Assembly: GCA_027919835.1 (NCBI GenBank)
Contig: JANVFP010000001.1
Coordinates: forward strand, 1,860,001-1,924,000
DNA: 64,000 bases
Reading direction: 5' to 3'
Origin: Lentinula raphanica
Lineage: Eukaryota; Basidiomycota; Agaricomycetes; Agaricales; Omphalotaceae
The translations under genes and the position numbers were made by a program. A model generated the notes under the pieces. It saw only the letters and a list, made by a program, of their open reading frames with translations, did no database searches and was not told the DNA's origin. Shown here piece by piece: positions 11,760 through 23,953 of the stretch (its first letter is position 1; each line of letters opens with the position of its first letter).

Positions 11760-13947
11760 TCAATCAACGGGAACAATGGAGTGTGGAATTGAGGCTGCGC
11801 GCGCAAATACCAATAAAAAAGATGTGGTATAGAAGTATGCTAATGCTTGTTCGACCTGTTCGAGATGAGTAATATAATTATGGGCTTCATAATCGTCAGG
11901 AAAATCACAATGCAACTCTTCTGGTTTGTCGCCTTTCCAGCTTCTCATCAGGTGATGTAAAGCGTGGATGTAAGGCGCACGTTTCTGTACAGTAGGGGCT
12001 CCAAGTCCTTCATCTCCCTTGTCGATATCTACCTGAGACCTAGACCCCACCCAACATGCATCCAGCAAGGCATCCCGTTCAGCCAGAGAGAGTCTGCTTT
12101 TGTCTAGCTGGCGATCCAACGCGACCAATTCCTGACGGAAACTCAATTCGGATATCTCCCAGATGATTTGAGACGCAATCTTCTTGGGGGGTGGTTCATT
12201 TTTGCAGTCGACTGGTTGACCTGCAAATTCCTCGATTTGAGGCGTTGGATCATCAAGATTTAATGAGTGAGAGCTGCTTTGAGTGATCAGAGTCTCGACA
12301 ACGATGCGCATTTCGTTTCGAAGAATGGCATTTTTTGTTTGTGTAGAGGTGCTCGGAGCATGGCCCCCGACAACATCGAGCAGGCAGCGCCATTGTTTGG
12401 CAGACAAGTTCACTGGCTTTGTCAAACCGTCGAGAGATTGTAAAATAAACGGACGAATCTTGAGCCAGCTACGGTAATAAAACGCCCGTGTACTTGGATT
12501 TGCCGGCCCATCTAGCAATCTAGGAGGAGGGAGGAAATAACCAGATTCGAGGGTCTCAGGCCGTCGAAGCGACTGGTTATAGGTGGAGTGATACTCGAGA
12601 GCTCGTGCCCAAGCCGAGATCGCAGGCGGCATTGCTGGACTTTTCAGTTGAAGAAAGGTATTGATCCCTTGCTTGTGAAGTTGTGGCTGCTTGCGATTTT
12701 TCTGAGAATCTATTCAAGATGAGTCGTTTGATGAAAATTGCAATGTGTAATGAGATCTTACATGGCGCGGGCCTCATGGACGAGCGTAAGGTCGAATTGG
12801 GGTGGTTTAGACCGCTAGAACTGGCGTGACCGGCAGAATGATTTAAGGTTGCCCTGGTCGAGATGGCTTTTTGGAAAGAGGATAAGCTCTGCATCTGATG
12901 GGATCCGAAGACGGACGAGGGGTAGAGCAACGATTGCAAATAAGCATGCATTGCCGCGAAGCACTCTGGTTTATTGGTTGGACCTTCCCATATGATCTTG
13001 TGGCTAGGTTCAGCATCAGTGCCGTCCACCCGAAAACCAGAAGGTAGTTCAATGATTCGTGAGCTGTCCTCAGCGATCAAAGAAGCAACACGGTCGATTC
13101 GGGCATCAGGGGTGTTTTTGACTGGGCGAACAAACCAAACCGGGATTCCCAGACAGTACAACGTGTCAGCGGTAGAACTATTGTCTGTAAACGCTCCGAT
13201 AACAGCCAGACAGTCTAGGATTTCGCAGTTCCGCTTCTTTCCGATTATGACAGTGTTCCAATCTTGAGAACGGTACTGAATGCGGGCGTCTAATTCCAGA
13301 ATACTGCGTTGCAAAAATGCAACACGCAGAAGAATATCCTCACGAGGAGCCGCAACCTGCAATAAACTGAGCATACGATCGACCTGAAGTGAACCCTGCG
13401 TGAGATATGGATCGGATTGGAATTCACTGAGATTTATGGTCTTGAGAACGTCATCCGCAAGAGCTTTTAGGCGTAGATAAACTGTGGTGTCCAATACGAC
13501 AGCATTATACAAAAAGTCTGATGCTTCGGCGTCGAAGTCTTCAGCTGAAGGTATCAACCAGGCAGCTGCAAACGGATGATTTGGATCAGGAGAAGGTGTT
13601 CGAATTAATGGCAAATGTGGCCGTGTTTCGTCAAAGGGTTGTGGGTAGAAGAGGGGATCATCATGTGAAAAATGAAAGTGGCGACGTAGGCGTACACGTC
13701 GGGATGACAAGGGTGGTGCATATAGTACATTCGAATTAGGGGATGATATCAGGTAATCGTTTGGTAGTACAGCGCCTACTCGACCATCGAACGATTGTAG
13801 AGCTGTGGTAGATTATGAATGGATGGAGGTGGACGAGGCAGAATTAATACACGTACTTGAAGCTGGGTCAGAAAACCGGGTTAAGATGTCTGGATGAAGG
13901 CGATATGTCGCATAGCTTAGCGGAGGGATGCTTGAGGCATTGGACAT
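11760..13947 (-). CDS. Element gene B, unknown protein (copy 1, intact)
   Basis: Unrecognised protein of about 693 residues. The model has three exons: 13947-13857, 13802-12762 and 12709-11760, with introns of 54 and 52 bases; the frame is continuous and the sum is a multiple of three. The start at 13947 gives MSNASSIPPLSYATYR. Visible features are CLAVIGAFTDNSSTADTLY followed by LGIPVWFVRPV in the first half, and FYYRSWLKIRPFILQSLDGL in the second. From memory, similar "AFT...G-P-W-VR" proteins form large, uncharacterised, repeat-associated families in Agaricomycetes; I cannot confirm this here. There is no recognisable enzyme motif. It ends 288 bases from gene A (convergent) and starts 479 bases downstream of gene C on the same strand. 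Confidence 0.65.
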
Positions 13948-14425
13948 GGTGGTCGCGACTGTGGTCTGGCTGACCTACAGGACTCCGTCTACGAGGTTGT
14001 AATGTAAGCAAACTAGAATAGATTGAAGAAAAAAATAACGGTCACAACCGGTCTTAACACAGGCGGTCTCTCTACCGTCCTGAGTGCAGGCAGTGTGAGG
14101 ACTGCTTGGCACGATGGGAGGTCTTCAGCAGAACAATGGGTGACGATGGGGTGACAGGGGAGGGGAAGATAAACAATAGTAGAAACAGGCCGAGGTAGAT
14201 TACTGATACCCACGTCGGAAGCTCACGTGAATATCACGGAGCACCTAATTACCCGAGATCCCCGATTCCTGTTCCCAATAAGGATATATTCGATATGATT
14301 GATCAAAGCTGTTCATTCAACTCTGGAATACGAGTCTACGACAAAAATATCATGCGGACAGAATATTATAGGGTAGATGTAGCCTATGTAGGGTAGATAT
14401 ATGAAACTTCAAGCAGTCTGATAAA
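13948..14425. other. Spacer between genes C and B (copy 1)
   Basis: Promoter side of gene B and 3' side of gene C, both on the minus strand. Short imperfect repeats of tagggtagat occur near 14370-14400. I see no gene here. The copy 2 equivalent is 31130-31607. Confidence 0.5.
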
Positions 14426-17400
14426 CTAAACAATATTGTAAGACCCGATTCCAGTAAGGATTTGAACGAGAAGCCAGTGGAAAACGATGTCCTTGAGGTT
14501 GTATAGCTGCTCCGGACCACTGTCATACGAAGCATTCAAGAGCTTCAAGAGATACGAAGCAGGGACTTGCATAACGCGGGTACAGGTCTTAAAGGCGATA
14601 GTTCCAAGTTTCAGGAGCCTCTCTCTCTCGGTCATGCGATGGTCTTGAAGGCTGAAGTACATGGGATCACTATCGTCAATGAGGATGACCTTTTGTAACA
14701 TATCATTACAGTGAAAGGGTATTACGAATCGGTAGTTACGCACCTCGATTGGTGACCCATCGGTCAGGATGAATGGTGAGCCCGTAGCTGCCCAGCAAAA
14801 CATACGCATGCGATAGCTTTTTTCTGAGGAATCTTCAAGCGAGACAACATCGGTAAAGCTGCCTCGCACTTCTGCCATGAGCAAGGGGCAGGGTATACCA
14901 GAGCCCTCAAGAAACTCTCGAAAGATATCTTCGAAGCTGCATCCAGACCAACCAGGAACTCCTTCGTAGGCATCACGAAGCTCAGCGTGAGTAACCACGG
15001 AGGTTCTATCGGTGTATTCCAGCCGGAGCGCTTCATAATCGCCAGTGATGCGTGATTGCAAGAGCGACAGAACGAACTCGTCTATTCCCCCAACACAAGC
15101 AGCTGCAAGCTGTAGAAAAGTTGAGGTTAGATAATCACTCGAACTCAACGATTAGGATCAACGTACCTCTGGTAAGTCGAGCCCGATAGGTTTACAAGGA
15201 AGGAAGAGACCTTTCAACAATGCTTTGAAGTACGGGTGATCAGTTGTTGCAGGACCGACAATCGCGTTGTGTAACATCGTCCAAGCAAGTGAGCGGTGGT
15301 GCCTTTCTGTACGGCCTTGTAAAACTGTGACCTGGATCAAGACCCGTTAATGTAGTTCTGAGAGATGAGTATATGACATACTGGAAGATTATGATAGGTT
15401 GCAAAGTGAGACTCGAAGTACGATAGATTGTTGTTAGAATGTTCAAGGTCAATCCAGCGAGTAAGGGTTTGATACAATTCTGGGAACTGGTCCTTCACGA
15501 GGTCCTTCGTTAACGATTTCAGGTTGCTCGAGTTGAGGAGGTAGACGAGAAGAAGAGGGTTGATGTTCAATGGATAGTTTCCATGGACAAGAGCTAAACC
15601 TATAGCGGCACCGAAAACGGTGAGCTCATTCTTCTTAGTCGCAGATAGATCCGCAGCTGAGGAGAGGGGCGCCGTAGAAAGAGTTGTATAATCGTCATTG
15701 ACCAGGATCAGATAATCATGTATATGACCTTCGAGTTTTGCCTTGAAGAAGAGGCTCATGACCTCCTTCTCGAGGCCGGGCCCAGAGGTTATATAGGACT
15801 CGACACCACGATCGTCAATAGCGATTCTTGATGACAAGCGATTAGCTTTTGTGAAACACTAACCGACGACGGTAAATGAAAACTCACAGTTGGAAATGTC
15901 TGTTTTGGGAGAGGAGTGCCGAGAAATCTTCTTCGTCTATTGCACGCTGTACGAGATCGGTGTAAACGGGAACCATTTCTTGTGGACTTTCGCCTTTGAC
16001 CATAAAACCCAAAGGCTCAATGTCCATAACGTTGCGAATGCGATCGTTGACTATCTTGAAAATCTTTGATCTGTCTTTTACGAAGAACAATTCATCGTCG
16101 GCGTTGTCACGAGCAGGTACCCAGTCGGTCTCCCACAAAATTTCGACCTCCTATATTTGAGCTATTAACATTCAAGGAGGACTAATTGAAAGAGGCTTCT
16201 TACTTCTGATCCCGCATCTTCAGTCAACATATTCGTTCGGGACAGGGGGCTGACTGAACGGTGGTCCGGAGTCCTTAATCGTCTTGGGTTGCGAGAACTC
16301 GATGCGGCGTTTGAATCCACTACCCAAGATAACATGATATGGAATACAGATAGGATGGATACGAGTGTAGACCTACCTGTGAGCGTTTCAGAGGTATCAT
16401 GGAGCATTCGAGCGACAACTCTGAGTTCCTATACAAAGAATTAATCAATGACTTGAAACTATAGTAGCATGCACATACCTCATCTTCATGGTTCGAATCA
16501 TCTCTGTTGCATCCTAGCTCGATGTCGTCCTCATCAAGCGCGTCAAATCCTTCGTCCACATATGCGTCCGTGTCCGAGCGAAAAATACCATAGATTCGCT
16601 TCGATAGGCAGAAATGTCTACGGGTAGTATTGTCGGATCCAAGACTCTTTTCCGCTAGGTTGATATTGAGCGAAACGTTCGGAGATCGAATGACTAGCAT
16701 AGGAAAGGACCTTGAGATAGAGAACGTGAAAAGGTCATCGAGGACTTACTCGTATGAAGGATAAATTTTTTCGAATTGGTAATGACATACTTTGCGATGC
16801 CGTAGTCGTCCGTGTTGAAGACAATGTCACGCAAAGTCATGTCTTCAGATTGCACCTTCCCTGGGCTCAATCGAGGGGTCTTTGCGTGGTTGTTGATGTT
16901 TCCTTTGCTTGAGAAGCGCAATAGCTGGATAGCGAGACGCTCGTGCCGATTGAAGAAAGACGATGCTTCTTGATTTTCTGGGAATATCCAGCCGTGCTGA
17001 ACAAGGGAAGAGCGTACGGCTTCAAGTAAATCTACCACTTTTGTGTGAAGCGGAAGGTGATCGAATCGATGTACAAGAGAGAGTGCGTCGAGTACAGCTT
17101 GAAACGCATCGCGATTTTGCAAGTAATGATGAAGTTCGACGGGAACATTGTACGTCTGCGGTAATTCACATCGTCAACAAGATAGAGTAGTCCTCTCAGA
17201 AACAGAACACGTACACGACACTGGTCAGGTGTAAGCCGTGGCGGATAGACTAAGACCACCAAGCTAACCACCTGAGTTCCATCACTTGCAAGTGCGACTG
17301 CATCCTCGATCTTAGGGGCATCGATCGCTCCAAACAGTCGGGGTGCCTTCTTCCCGGAGCCTCTCTTCTTTCTTGTGGCAGTGGAAGATTGACCCAGTGT

Positions 17401-18030
17401 TAGAGTGGCATGGCCTAGACGGTCGCGATTGGCGTGTTGTATCGCAGTGATGCTTGGAGGGAAGGACTGTGGTGGTGGCAACATAGAGGTCGGTAAGGGG
17501 CGGGATGGTCCGCTATTAGGAGCTCTCTGGGCCGTCACTGATGAAAGCATTGAAACCGGTGATACATAGTTAGAGACGGGCTGAATGGCCTGCGACTGCG
17601 GCAAGGAGTTTGAGTTGGGAGTTGGTGGTAGTAAAGCGCCCACAGCCTGTGAAAAATTAAGATTGAGAGGTGCAGGCGCAGGAGGTGCAAGTACAGGCGC
17701 AGGAGGTACAGGTGCAGGTGCAGGTACAGGTGCAGGTGCAGGTACAGGTGCAGGTGCAGGTACAGGTGCAGGTACAGGTGCAGGTGCAGGTGCAGGAATG
17801 GCTGTCAAAGGCACAGAAGCTAACGAAGGCAGAGGAGCAGGAACAGCCGGCGACGACGCAGAATTTGGGGCAGAAGTGACTGGTTGTAATAGCTGTGGAT
17901 TGGACGCCAATGAATTAGATGAGGATGTAGACTGTGTTTGATTATTTTGCTGTAGCATCTGGAGAAAGAGTTGGGGATTGTTGGCAATCATTGCCTGAAA
18001 CGAATGTTGCAACCATTGGGAATGATCCAT
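14426..18030 (-). CDS. Element gene C: HECT-type E3 ubiquitin ligase-like protein (copy 1, intact)
   Basis: Nine-exon model: 18030-17215, 17155-16791, 16710-16479, 16428-16377, 16319-16204, 16150-15888, 15826-15382, 15331-15167 and 15109-14426. It sums to 1046 codons. The N-terminus is low-complexity: Gln/Asn-rich, then an Ala-Pro-Val repeat, then a basic RKKRGSGKKAPR patch. An acidic linker follows. From about residue 615 it resembles a HECT lobe: FFKAKLEGHIHDYLI, FGAAIGLALVHG (686-697), FPELYQTLTRWIDL, and near the C-terminus FKTCTRVMQVP with the candidate catalytic cysteine at 994, followed by about 50 residues ending in hydrophobic GSYNIV. HECT enzymes form a ubiquitin thioester on that cysteine. 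The threonine before it is kept, but the usual histidine is lysine, so activity is an inference. The gene diverges from the integrase gene. Confidence 0.72.
17689..17800. repeat. Hexamer repeat coding Ala-Pro-Val run in gene C (copy 1)
   Basis: Tandem ggtgca/ggtaca hexamers on the plus strand. Read in the gene C frame on the minus strand they give a proline-alanine-valine repeat. The copy 2 equivalent is about 34870-34981. The repeat creates open shadow frames (Gln-Val and Cys-Thr runs) that I do not regard as genes. Confidence 0.75.
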
Positions 18031-18249
18031 GATGCTTTTCAAAACCATACGTATCAGTACGGTTGCAGTAAAAGGAGTGGGCACTTACGGTTGGTGAAAG
18101 AAAACGAAAGAGCGAACAGGAAAGGTCAGAACAAGTGCTAATTGGATGGAGAAAGAGAGAGCTGGGCTTTTATACGAATCGCAGGTGAACGTCATCCCTA
18201 TTTTGAACATTGACGCGAAAGTCAAGATCCAAAAACGGTTGAAATTTGA
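18031..18249. promoter_or_regulatory. Shared divergent promoter of integrase and HECT gene (copy 1)
   Basis: Only about 220 bases separate the start codons of gene C (minus) and the integrase (plus). On the minus strand TATAAAAG (18167-18174) is a good TATA box for gene C, about 140 bases upstream of its ATG. A GTAAGT donor at 18089 suggests a 5' untranslated intron that ends just before the ATG. No clear TATA element is seen for the integrase side. Confidence 0.5.
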
Positions 18250-19593
18250 ATGCTTCGAAGTTGTACGAATATGGAAATATGTAGTATTCACATGATTTCG
18301 TCAGCCGACGCTCGAGTCGTTGTTGACGACTTCTTCAAGTTGAACAGAACCATGGCGCGGTACTGGTCAATACGATTTCATGCCTTCCTCCTAGCGTGGT
18401 ACATCCTTGTCAGGCTACATTTCTGCAACGCCGTCATTATCAATACTGGAATAGTTCAATCCTCCAGTTCGAACGATTTGCTTCAGGAATTTCGACGACA
18501 CTATCATGAATTCAATACAGCTGTTCACCAAGTAGCCAACGATCAAACGGATGTCTTTCATCTCCAGCTGTTGTTAGAAGACATGGGTGAATTCTCTCAG
18601 CTTGTCTCTCAGGTTCGTCATTTAGGTCTTACCTTCTTGCACTCTTCATTGAATTTTCTCCCATGAACAGTATGCGAGTGTATTTCTAGACCAATCCGAA
18701 TGGCAAATCCTTCGTGACAATCTACAGCTCATGATACTTGATGTCCAAACTATCCGAAGCCGCCGTCTTGAGGAATCTCACCATGGCCGTCCAGAAGTCT
18801 TACAATGGTCGAGAAACGGCTCAGCCGGTCGTCCTCGAGCAGTCATTGACCCTAGCTTTCTGCAATGGGCACACACTCATCGTACTACAACCGGAATTGC
18901 TGAATTTCTCGGAATAAGCCGTAGAACGGTACGAAGATCGCTTCTAGAATATGGCCTTGTCACCCCAGGAGGTGTCCCATTTGAAGGCCAAGTTTCTATC
19001 GAGGACAACACCGATCTCAATCCCAATCTCGAAATTCCTGCTAGCTTCCATCCTGACATTGAAAACGCAGCAACTTCAATTCCCTCATCTTCATCTAGTC
19101 GTCGCTCAAATATGTCCAACGATACTCTTGATTCACTCGTCAGTTTACTGCGGACCCATTATCCTCGAGCAGGGATCCAGATGCTTCATGGAATGCTCCG
19201 AAGGCTCGGGCAGGTTGTTCCGTACGAAAGCATCCGCCACTCACTCATACGAGTAGATCCTGTGCACCGTGTCTTTGACCGTATTCGAATTCGTCGTCGT
19301 CGGTATAGCGTACCTGGTCCTAATTCTCTATGGCATCATGATGGCCATCATCGTGAGGATGCTTAGCATATTCGTTTTATCGATTATCTGACGTGTTCAC
19401 AGGTCTAATCAGGTGGGGAATAGTCATCCATGGATTCATCGATGGCTATTCTCGAATGATCACAGGTCTTCAAGCTGCCAACAACAATCGTCCGTCAACG
19501 GTCCTTTCGTTATTTCTCTCTGCCGCATCACAGTACGGACTTCCATCTCGGGTACGCGGCGACCACGGGGTTGAAAACGTATGGGTCGCAGCA

Positions 19594-19600
19594 TTCATGG
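19594..19600. repeat. Target duplication TTCATGG, left of foldback element
   Basis: TTCATGG occurs here and at 22711-22717 flanking the insert, and only once at the empty site in copy 2 (about 36775-36781). This gives a clean 7-bp target duplication. Confidence 0.85.
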
Positions 19601-22600
19601 CACAGGATACAGTAAAGCTTTTGTAAAAAACACTGATAAGTTATCGGGTACCTATTGCAAATAGTTGTGATAACCCGGAGGGGGTCCCGGAAATGGCTCC
19701 GGGGGGTGGTCATGCCTGTCACCACCTGTCACATATGGCTTATATTTACTGTTTTGGGTAATTAATAATCATCCAGATATTAAATAAGCAGTACATTTTC
19801 AAAAAAACCCGAAAATTCATAAAAATTCATAAAAAACCTAAAATGGCCTGATTAGGTCAGATCAGGATATGTAAGCAAATGACCTCATATGATAAAAAAT
19901 GATGTAGGGTCAATCTAGGTACTAAAAATAGCCCAAAAATCACTAAAAATGCAAAAAATATTTAGGGATGGTATAGAGCCTATTGCAGGCCCAGGCACAT
20001 CAAAATTACCAAAAAAGGTTTAAAAAATTGATCATGATCTCATCTTGTAGCAAAAAATCTGAAAAAAATCCTAAAAATAGTTAAAAAATTCAGGGGTGCC
20101 TTGTTGGCCCTGAAAATGCAAAATAAAAAAAAATACGCGACAAGTGTAAAAATTTTCATCACTCCAAATCATTCTAAATCCACTATACAGTCAGTATATA
20201 TGATGTATATGCTATATTTAGCATCCTAGTACCCTTATTGGGCTAAAAATAGAACTTGATCTCATCTAATAGTAAAAAATCTGAAAAAATCATAAAAAAT
20301 ACTGAAAAAATTCAGGGATGCCTCATTGGCCCTGAAAATGCAAAATAAAAAAATTTACACGACACAATTGAAAAACAACATCACTCCAAATCATACCAAA
20401 TCCACTGCACAGTCAGTATATATCATGTATATACTATTTTTAGCACCTCTAGTACCTTTAATCACTCAGTATAGCTTATATCACTCGAGAATCATATCAG
20501 ACTGACAACATTCAGTAAATATAATGTACATGATATTTTTAGCACACCTAGTACCCTTATGACTCAGAACAATTTATATTACTCAATATGTTCAGTACAC
20601 TTAACACTCATCAAACCTCACACATGAAAACTCATAACAGTACTTATATGTATTATACTTAACACAGTTGACAATGAAAATACTCAAAACAGTATTATCA
20701 GTCACTATACTTAACACACTTAACAGTCAAAAAGTCAGAACAATGTTACTTTATATACATAACACACTCATTGTTATACTATAACACACTTATAACAACG
20801 AGTTTTGGGCGCTTATGGGCGCTTATTTGGTGTTTTTGAGTCGAAATTCATTAATAGCACACTCAATAATTTTTGTGTGGGCTCTATATTGTGTAAGGAT
20901 GTTGTTTATATCATATTACACTTGATACAATTCGAAGAATGCAAGATTACAGCTTTTGGGACTGGCTATATTGTGATCTTTTGTGATATAACAGTGTTTT
21001 ATGTAAATGTCAATGCATACACCCATGTTAAGAAGTCAAACTGCTACTGGGTCATGAGGAGAGTCATCCTACAACCTATTCTATGCTAACCCTATGTGAT
21101 ACAGCAAAGAGATCTGTAATGGGGGTCATTGAATATGACATCTATATCTATAGTGTACATGAAACATGTACATGTATATCACAGAGTCCAATAGTCATAG
21201 TGAGTATTTGAACCATGTCCAGACACTTCTAGTAGAGTGTAGGAGTGATTCCCTCATGAACCACCATCAGTATACTTGCATTACATGGACATATGCATTG
21301 ACATTTACATAAAACACTGTTATATTTCAAAAGATCACAATATAGCCAACCCCACAGGTTGAATTTTCGAGTTCTCTGAATTGTATCTAGAAGAATATGA
21401 TATAGACAACATCCTGACACAGTATAGAGCCCAGACAAACATTATTGAGTGTGCTATAATGATTTTCGACTCAAAAACACCAAATAAGCGCCCATAAGCG
21501 CCCAAAACTCGTTGTTGTAAGTGTGTTATAGTATAACAATGGGTGTGTTATGTATATAAAGTAACATTGTTCCGACTTTTTGACTGTTAAGTGTGTTAAG
21601 TATAGTGACTGATAATACTGTTTTGAGTATTTTCATTGTCAACTGTGTTAAGTATAATACATATAAGTACTGTTATGAGTTTTCATGTGTGAGGTTTGAT
21701 GAGTGTTAAGTGTACTGAACATATTGAGTAATATAAATTGTTCTGAGTCATAAGGGTACTAGGTGTGCTAAAAATATCATGTACATTATATTTACTGAAT
21801 GTTGTCAGTCTGATATGATTCTCGAGTGATATAAGCTATACTGAGTGATTAAAGGTACTAGAGGTGCTAAAAATAGTATATACATGATATATACTGACTG
21901 TGCAGTGGATTTGGTATGATTTGGAGTGATGTTGTTTTTCAATTGTGTCGTGTAAATTTTTTTATTTTGCATTTTCAGGGCCAATGAGGCATCCCTGAAT
22001 TTTTTCAGTATTTTTTATGATTTTTTCAGATTTTTTACTATTAGATGAGATCAAGTTCTATTTTTAGCCCAATAAGGGTACTAGGATGCTAAATATAGCA
22101 TATACATCATATATACTGACTGTATAGTGGATTTAGAATGATTTGGAGTGATGAAAATTTTTACACTTGTCGCGTATTTTTTTTTATTTTGCATTTTCAG
22201 GGCCAACAAGGCACCCCTGAATTTTTTGACTATTTTTAGGATTTTTTTCAGATTTTTTGCTACAAGATGAGATCATGATCAATTTTTTAAACCTTTTTTG
22301 GTAATTTTGATGTGCCTGGGCCTGCAATAGGCTCTATACCATCCCTAAATATTTTTTGCATTTTTAGTTATTTTTTGGGCTATTTTTAGTACCTAGATTG
22401 ACCCTACATCATTTTTTATCATATGAGGTCATTTGCTTACATATCCTGATCTGACCTAATCAGGCCATTTTAGGTTTTTTATGAATTTTTATGAATTTTC
22501 GGGTTTTTTTGAAAATGTACTGCTTATTTAATATCTGGATGATTATTAATTACCCAAAACAGTAAATATAAGCCATATGTGACAGGTGGTGACAGGCATG

Positions 22601-22710
22601 ACCACCCCCCGGAGCCATTTCCGGGACCCCCTCCGGGTTATCACAACTATTTGCAATAGGTACCCGATAACTTATTGGTACTTTTTACAAAAGTTTTACA
22701 GTATCAGCTG
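19601..22710. mobile_element. Non-coding foldback element with about 1.49-kb inverted arms
   Basis: A 3110-base insert flanked by a 7-bp duplication. Left arm (19601 to about 21087) and right arm (about 21228 to 22710) are reverse complements, nearly perfect over the outer 1.2 kb and roughly three-quarters identical near the loop. The loop is about 140 bases. Termini begin CACAGGATAC and, reverse-complemented, CAGCTGATAC. The body is A/T-rich and has no credible gene; the short frames near the centre mirror each other in the two arms. It is a non-autonomous element whose superfamily I cannot assign: a 7-bp duplication with CA ends does not settle it. The empty site in copy 2 proves it inserted after the two copies separated, or was lost cleanly from one. 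Confidence 0.85.
20020..20470. repeat. Direct repeat of about 225 bp within each arm
   Basis: The segment starting near gatctcatcttgtagc (about 20035) recurs, diverged, from gatctcatctaatag (about 20260), including a shared ggccctgaaaatgcaaaat block. The same pair appears inverted in the right arm at about 21840-22290. A further, weaker unit may start near 20500. Confidence 0.6.
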
Positions 22711-23436
22711 TTCATGGAACATGCTCGGGGACCAGGGCGAGGATCATACATCTGGGGACGGTATGTAGGACTCGTGATTATCATAACATACAACGCTCAT
22801 TCGTATCTCAGGTCGGTACACAATGTTCGCATTGAAAGATTATGGGTCGACGTGTCGAACTACATATCACAGCGCTGGAACACTCACTTTACTCGATTAG
22901 AGGACGACCATCAGCTCGACGTGAACAACCGAAATCATATATGGCTTCTACAGCATCTCTTTCTTCCTGTCATCAATCACTCCTTGTATTTTTGGGTCCA
23001 ATCATGGAACTGCCATCGTATTTCTCAGCGCCGTGGTGATGGACCGACCCGTAGCCCGGAGGACATGTGGGGCTTTGATATGCTTTCCCAAGGAATCCGG
23101 GGCGATTCGTTAGATCAATTCACAATGAGCGATGAAGAACTTCAGGAGTTTGGAATTGATTGGGAAGGAGTTCGGGACGAGACATTGTTAGATTCCCTTC
23201 GTCAGAATTACGCACACGAGCAAGGAGCTAATACATGGCATGGACAACACGGACCTCCGGCACAGCTCAACTCCGTAGAGGTTGAGCCCCCTTCAGGTTC
23301 AATGACAGCTGATCAAATACAACGGATGGACGAAGTCATTGACTCGCTAGACCGAAGTTCTAATGAAGGTGATGTAGTGAATCTGTGGCGCACTGGGCTT
23401 GTACATGCTCGAACTACCTGTCCTCACGCTTTCTAG

Positions 23437-23953
23437 TCATCAGAACTCTTACAGTATGTTTCTCAATTATTCCCTATCGTCTTATTTTTTTTTGTTTTGC
23501 AGCTGTGCCAGAATAGCATTACTTGGTATTGTGTATGTCGAATCTCCTTTGTTTTTCATGTATATATCGCCATCCAGTTGTCTTGATATGCCCAAGGTGT
23601 GTGATAAACAGCATTCACAAAGTACCCACTTAATTCTTTCTGTGTAGCTCTTACGGCTGGTGCGGTCATTGATTCCAATGATTGTTGTTCCCCATACCGT
23701 TCCCGTATACGATACATTTGCTTTGCCCCACCAAACGTGTTGAACGAATATCTGCCATGCTCCTCTCCTCCTCCTAGTTATCAAATCTGGTTCAACCCTC
23801 TCAACCTCGTATATTCGTCCCTCATCGACGCCGCATTGCTCTTCTTACTGATGAGAAAGTAATGCGGTTGGACTCGTACTCGCGTTACGGCGCCTAAACG
23901 TTTTCCACGCTCATTCGATTGCTACTTCCCTTGACCATCTCTTCTATACTTGC
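23437..23953. other. 3' region of integrase, no gene recognised (copy 1)
   Basis: T/C-rich sequence after the integrase stop. A polypyrimidine tract followed by cag (about 23485-23502) could be an intron acceptor in the 3' untranslated region or a further exon. The T run is nine long here and ten long in copy 2. The copy 2 equivalent is 37501-38018. Confidence 0.4.

Larger units (their letters stand above)
18250..23436 (+). pseudogene. DDE integrase/transposase, copy 1, split by a 3.1-kb insertion
   Basis: Same gene as the intact copy at 35431-37500. Exons are 18250-18612, 18671-19352, 19403-19600, then the foldback element (19601-22710) and its target duplication, then 22718-22760 and 22812-23436. 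The insertion falls after the first base of codon 415, between the second catalytic aspartate (402) and the glutamate (437). Read through, the frame ends after nine foreign codons. The copy should encode no active integrase unless the insert excises cleanly. No other lesion was seen in its coding parts. Confidence 0.85.

Noticed and set aside
17670..17879. Plus-strand frames rich in Gln-Val or Gly-Ala over the gene C repeat
   Set aside because: They are shadows of the Ala-Pro-Val hexamer repeat on the other strand.
20805..21438. Short frames near the centre of the foldback element
   Set aside because: The two mirror each other as part of the inverted arms and share no known family; no sign of a transposase.
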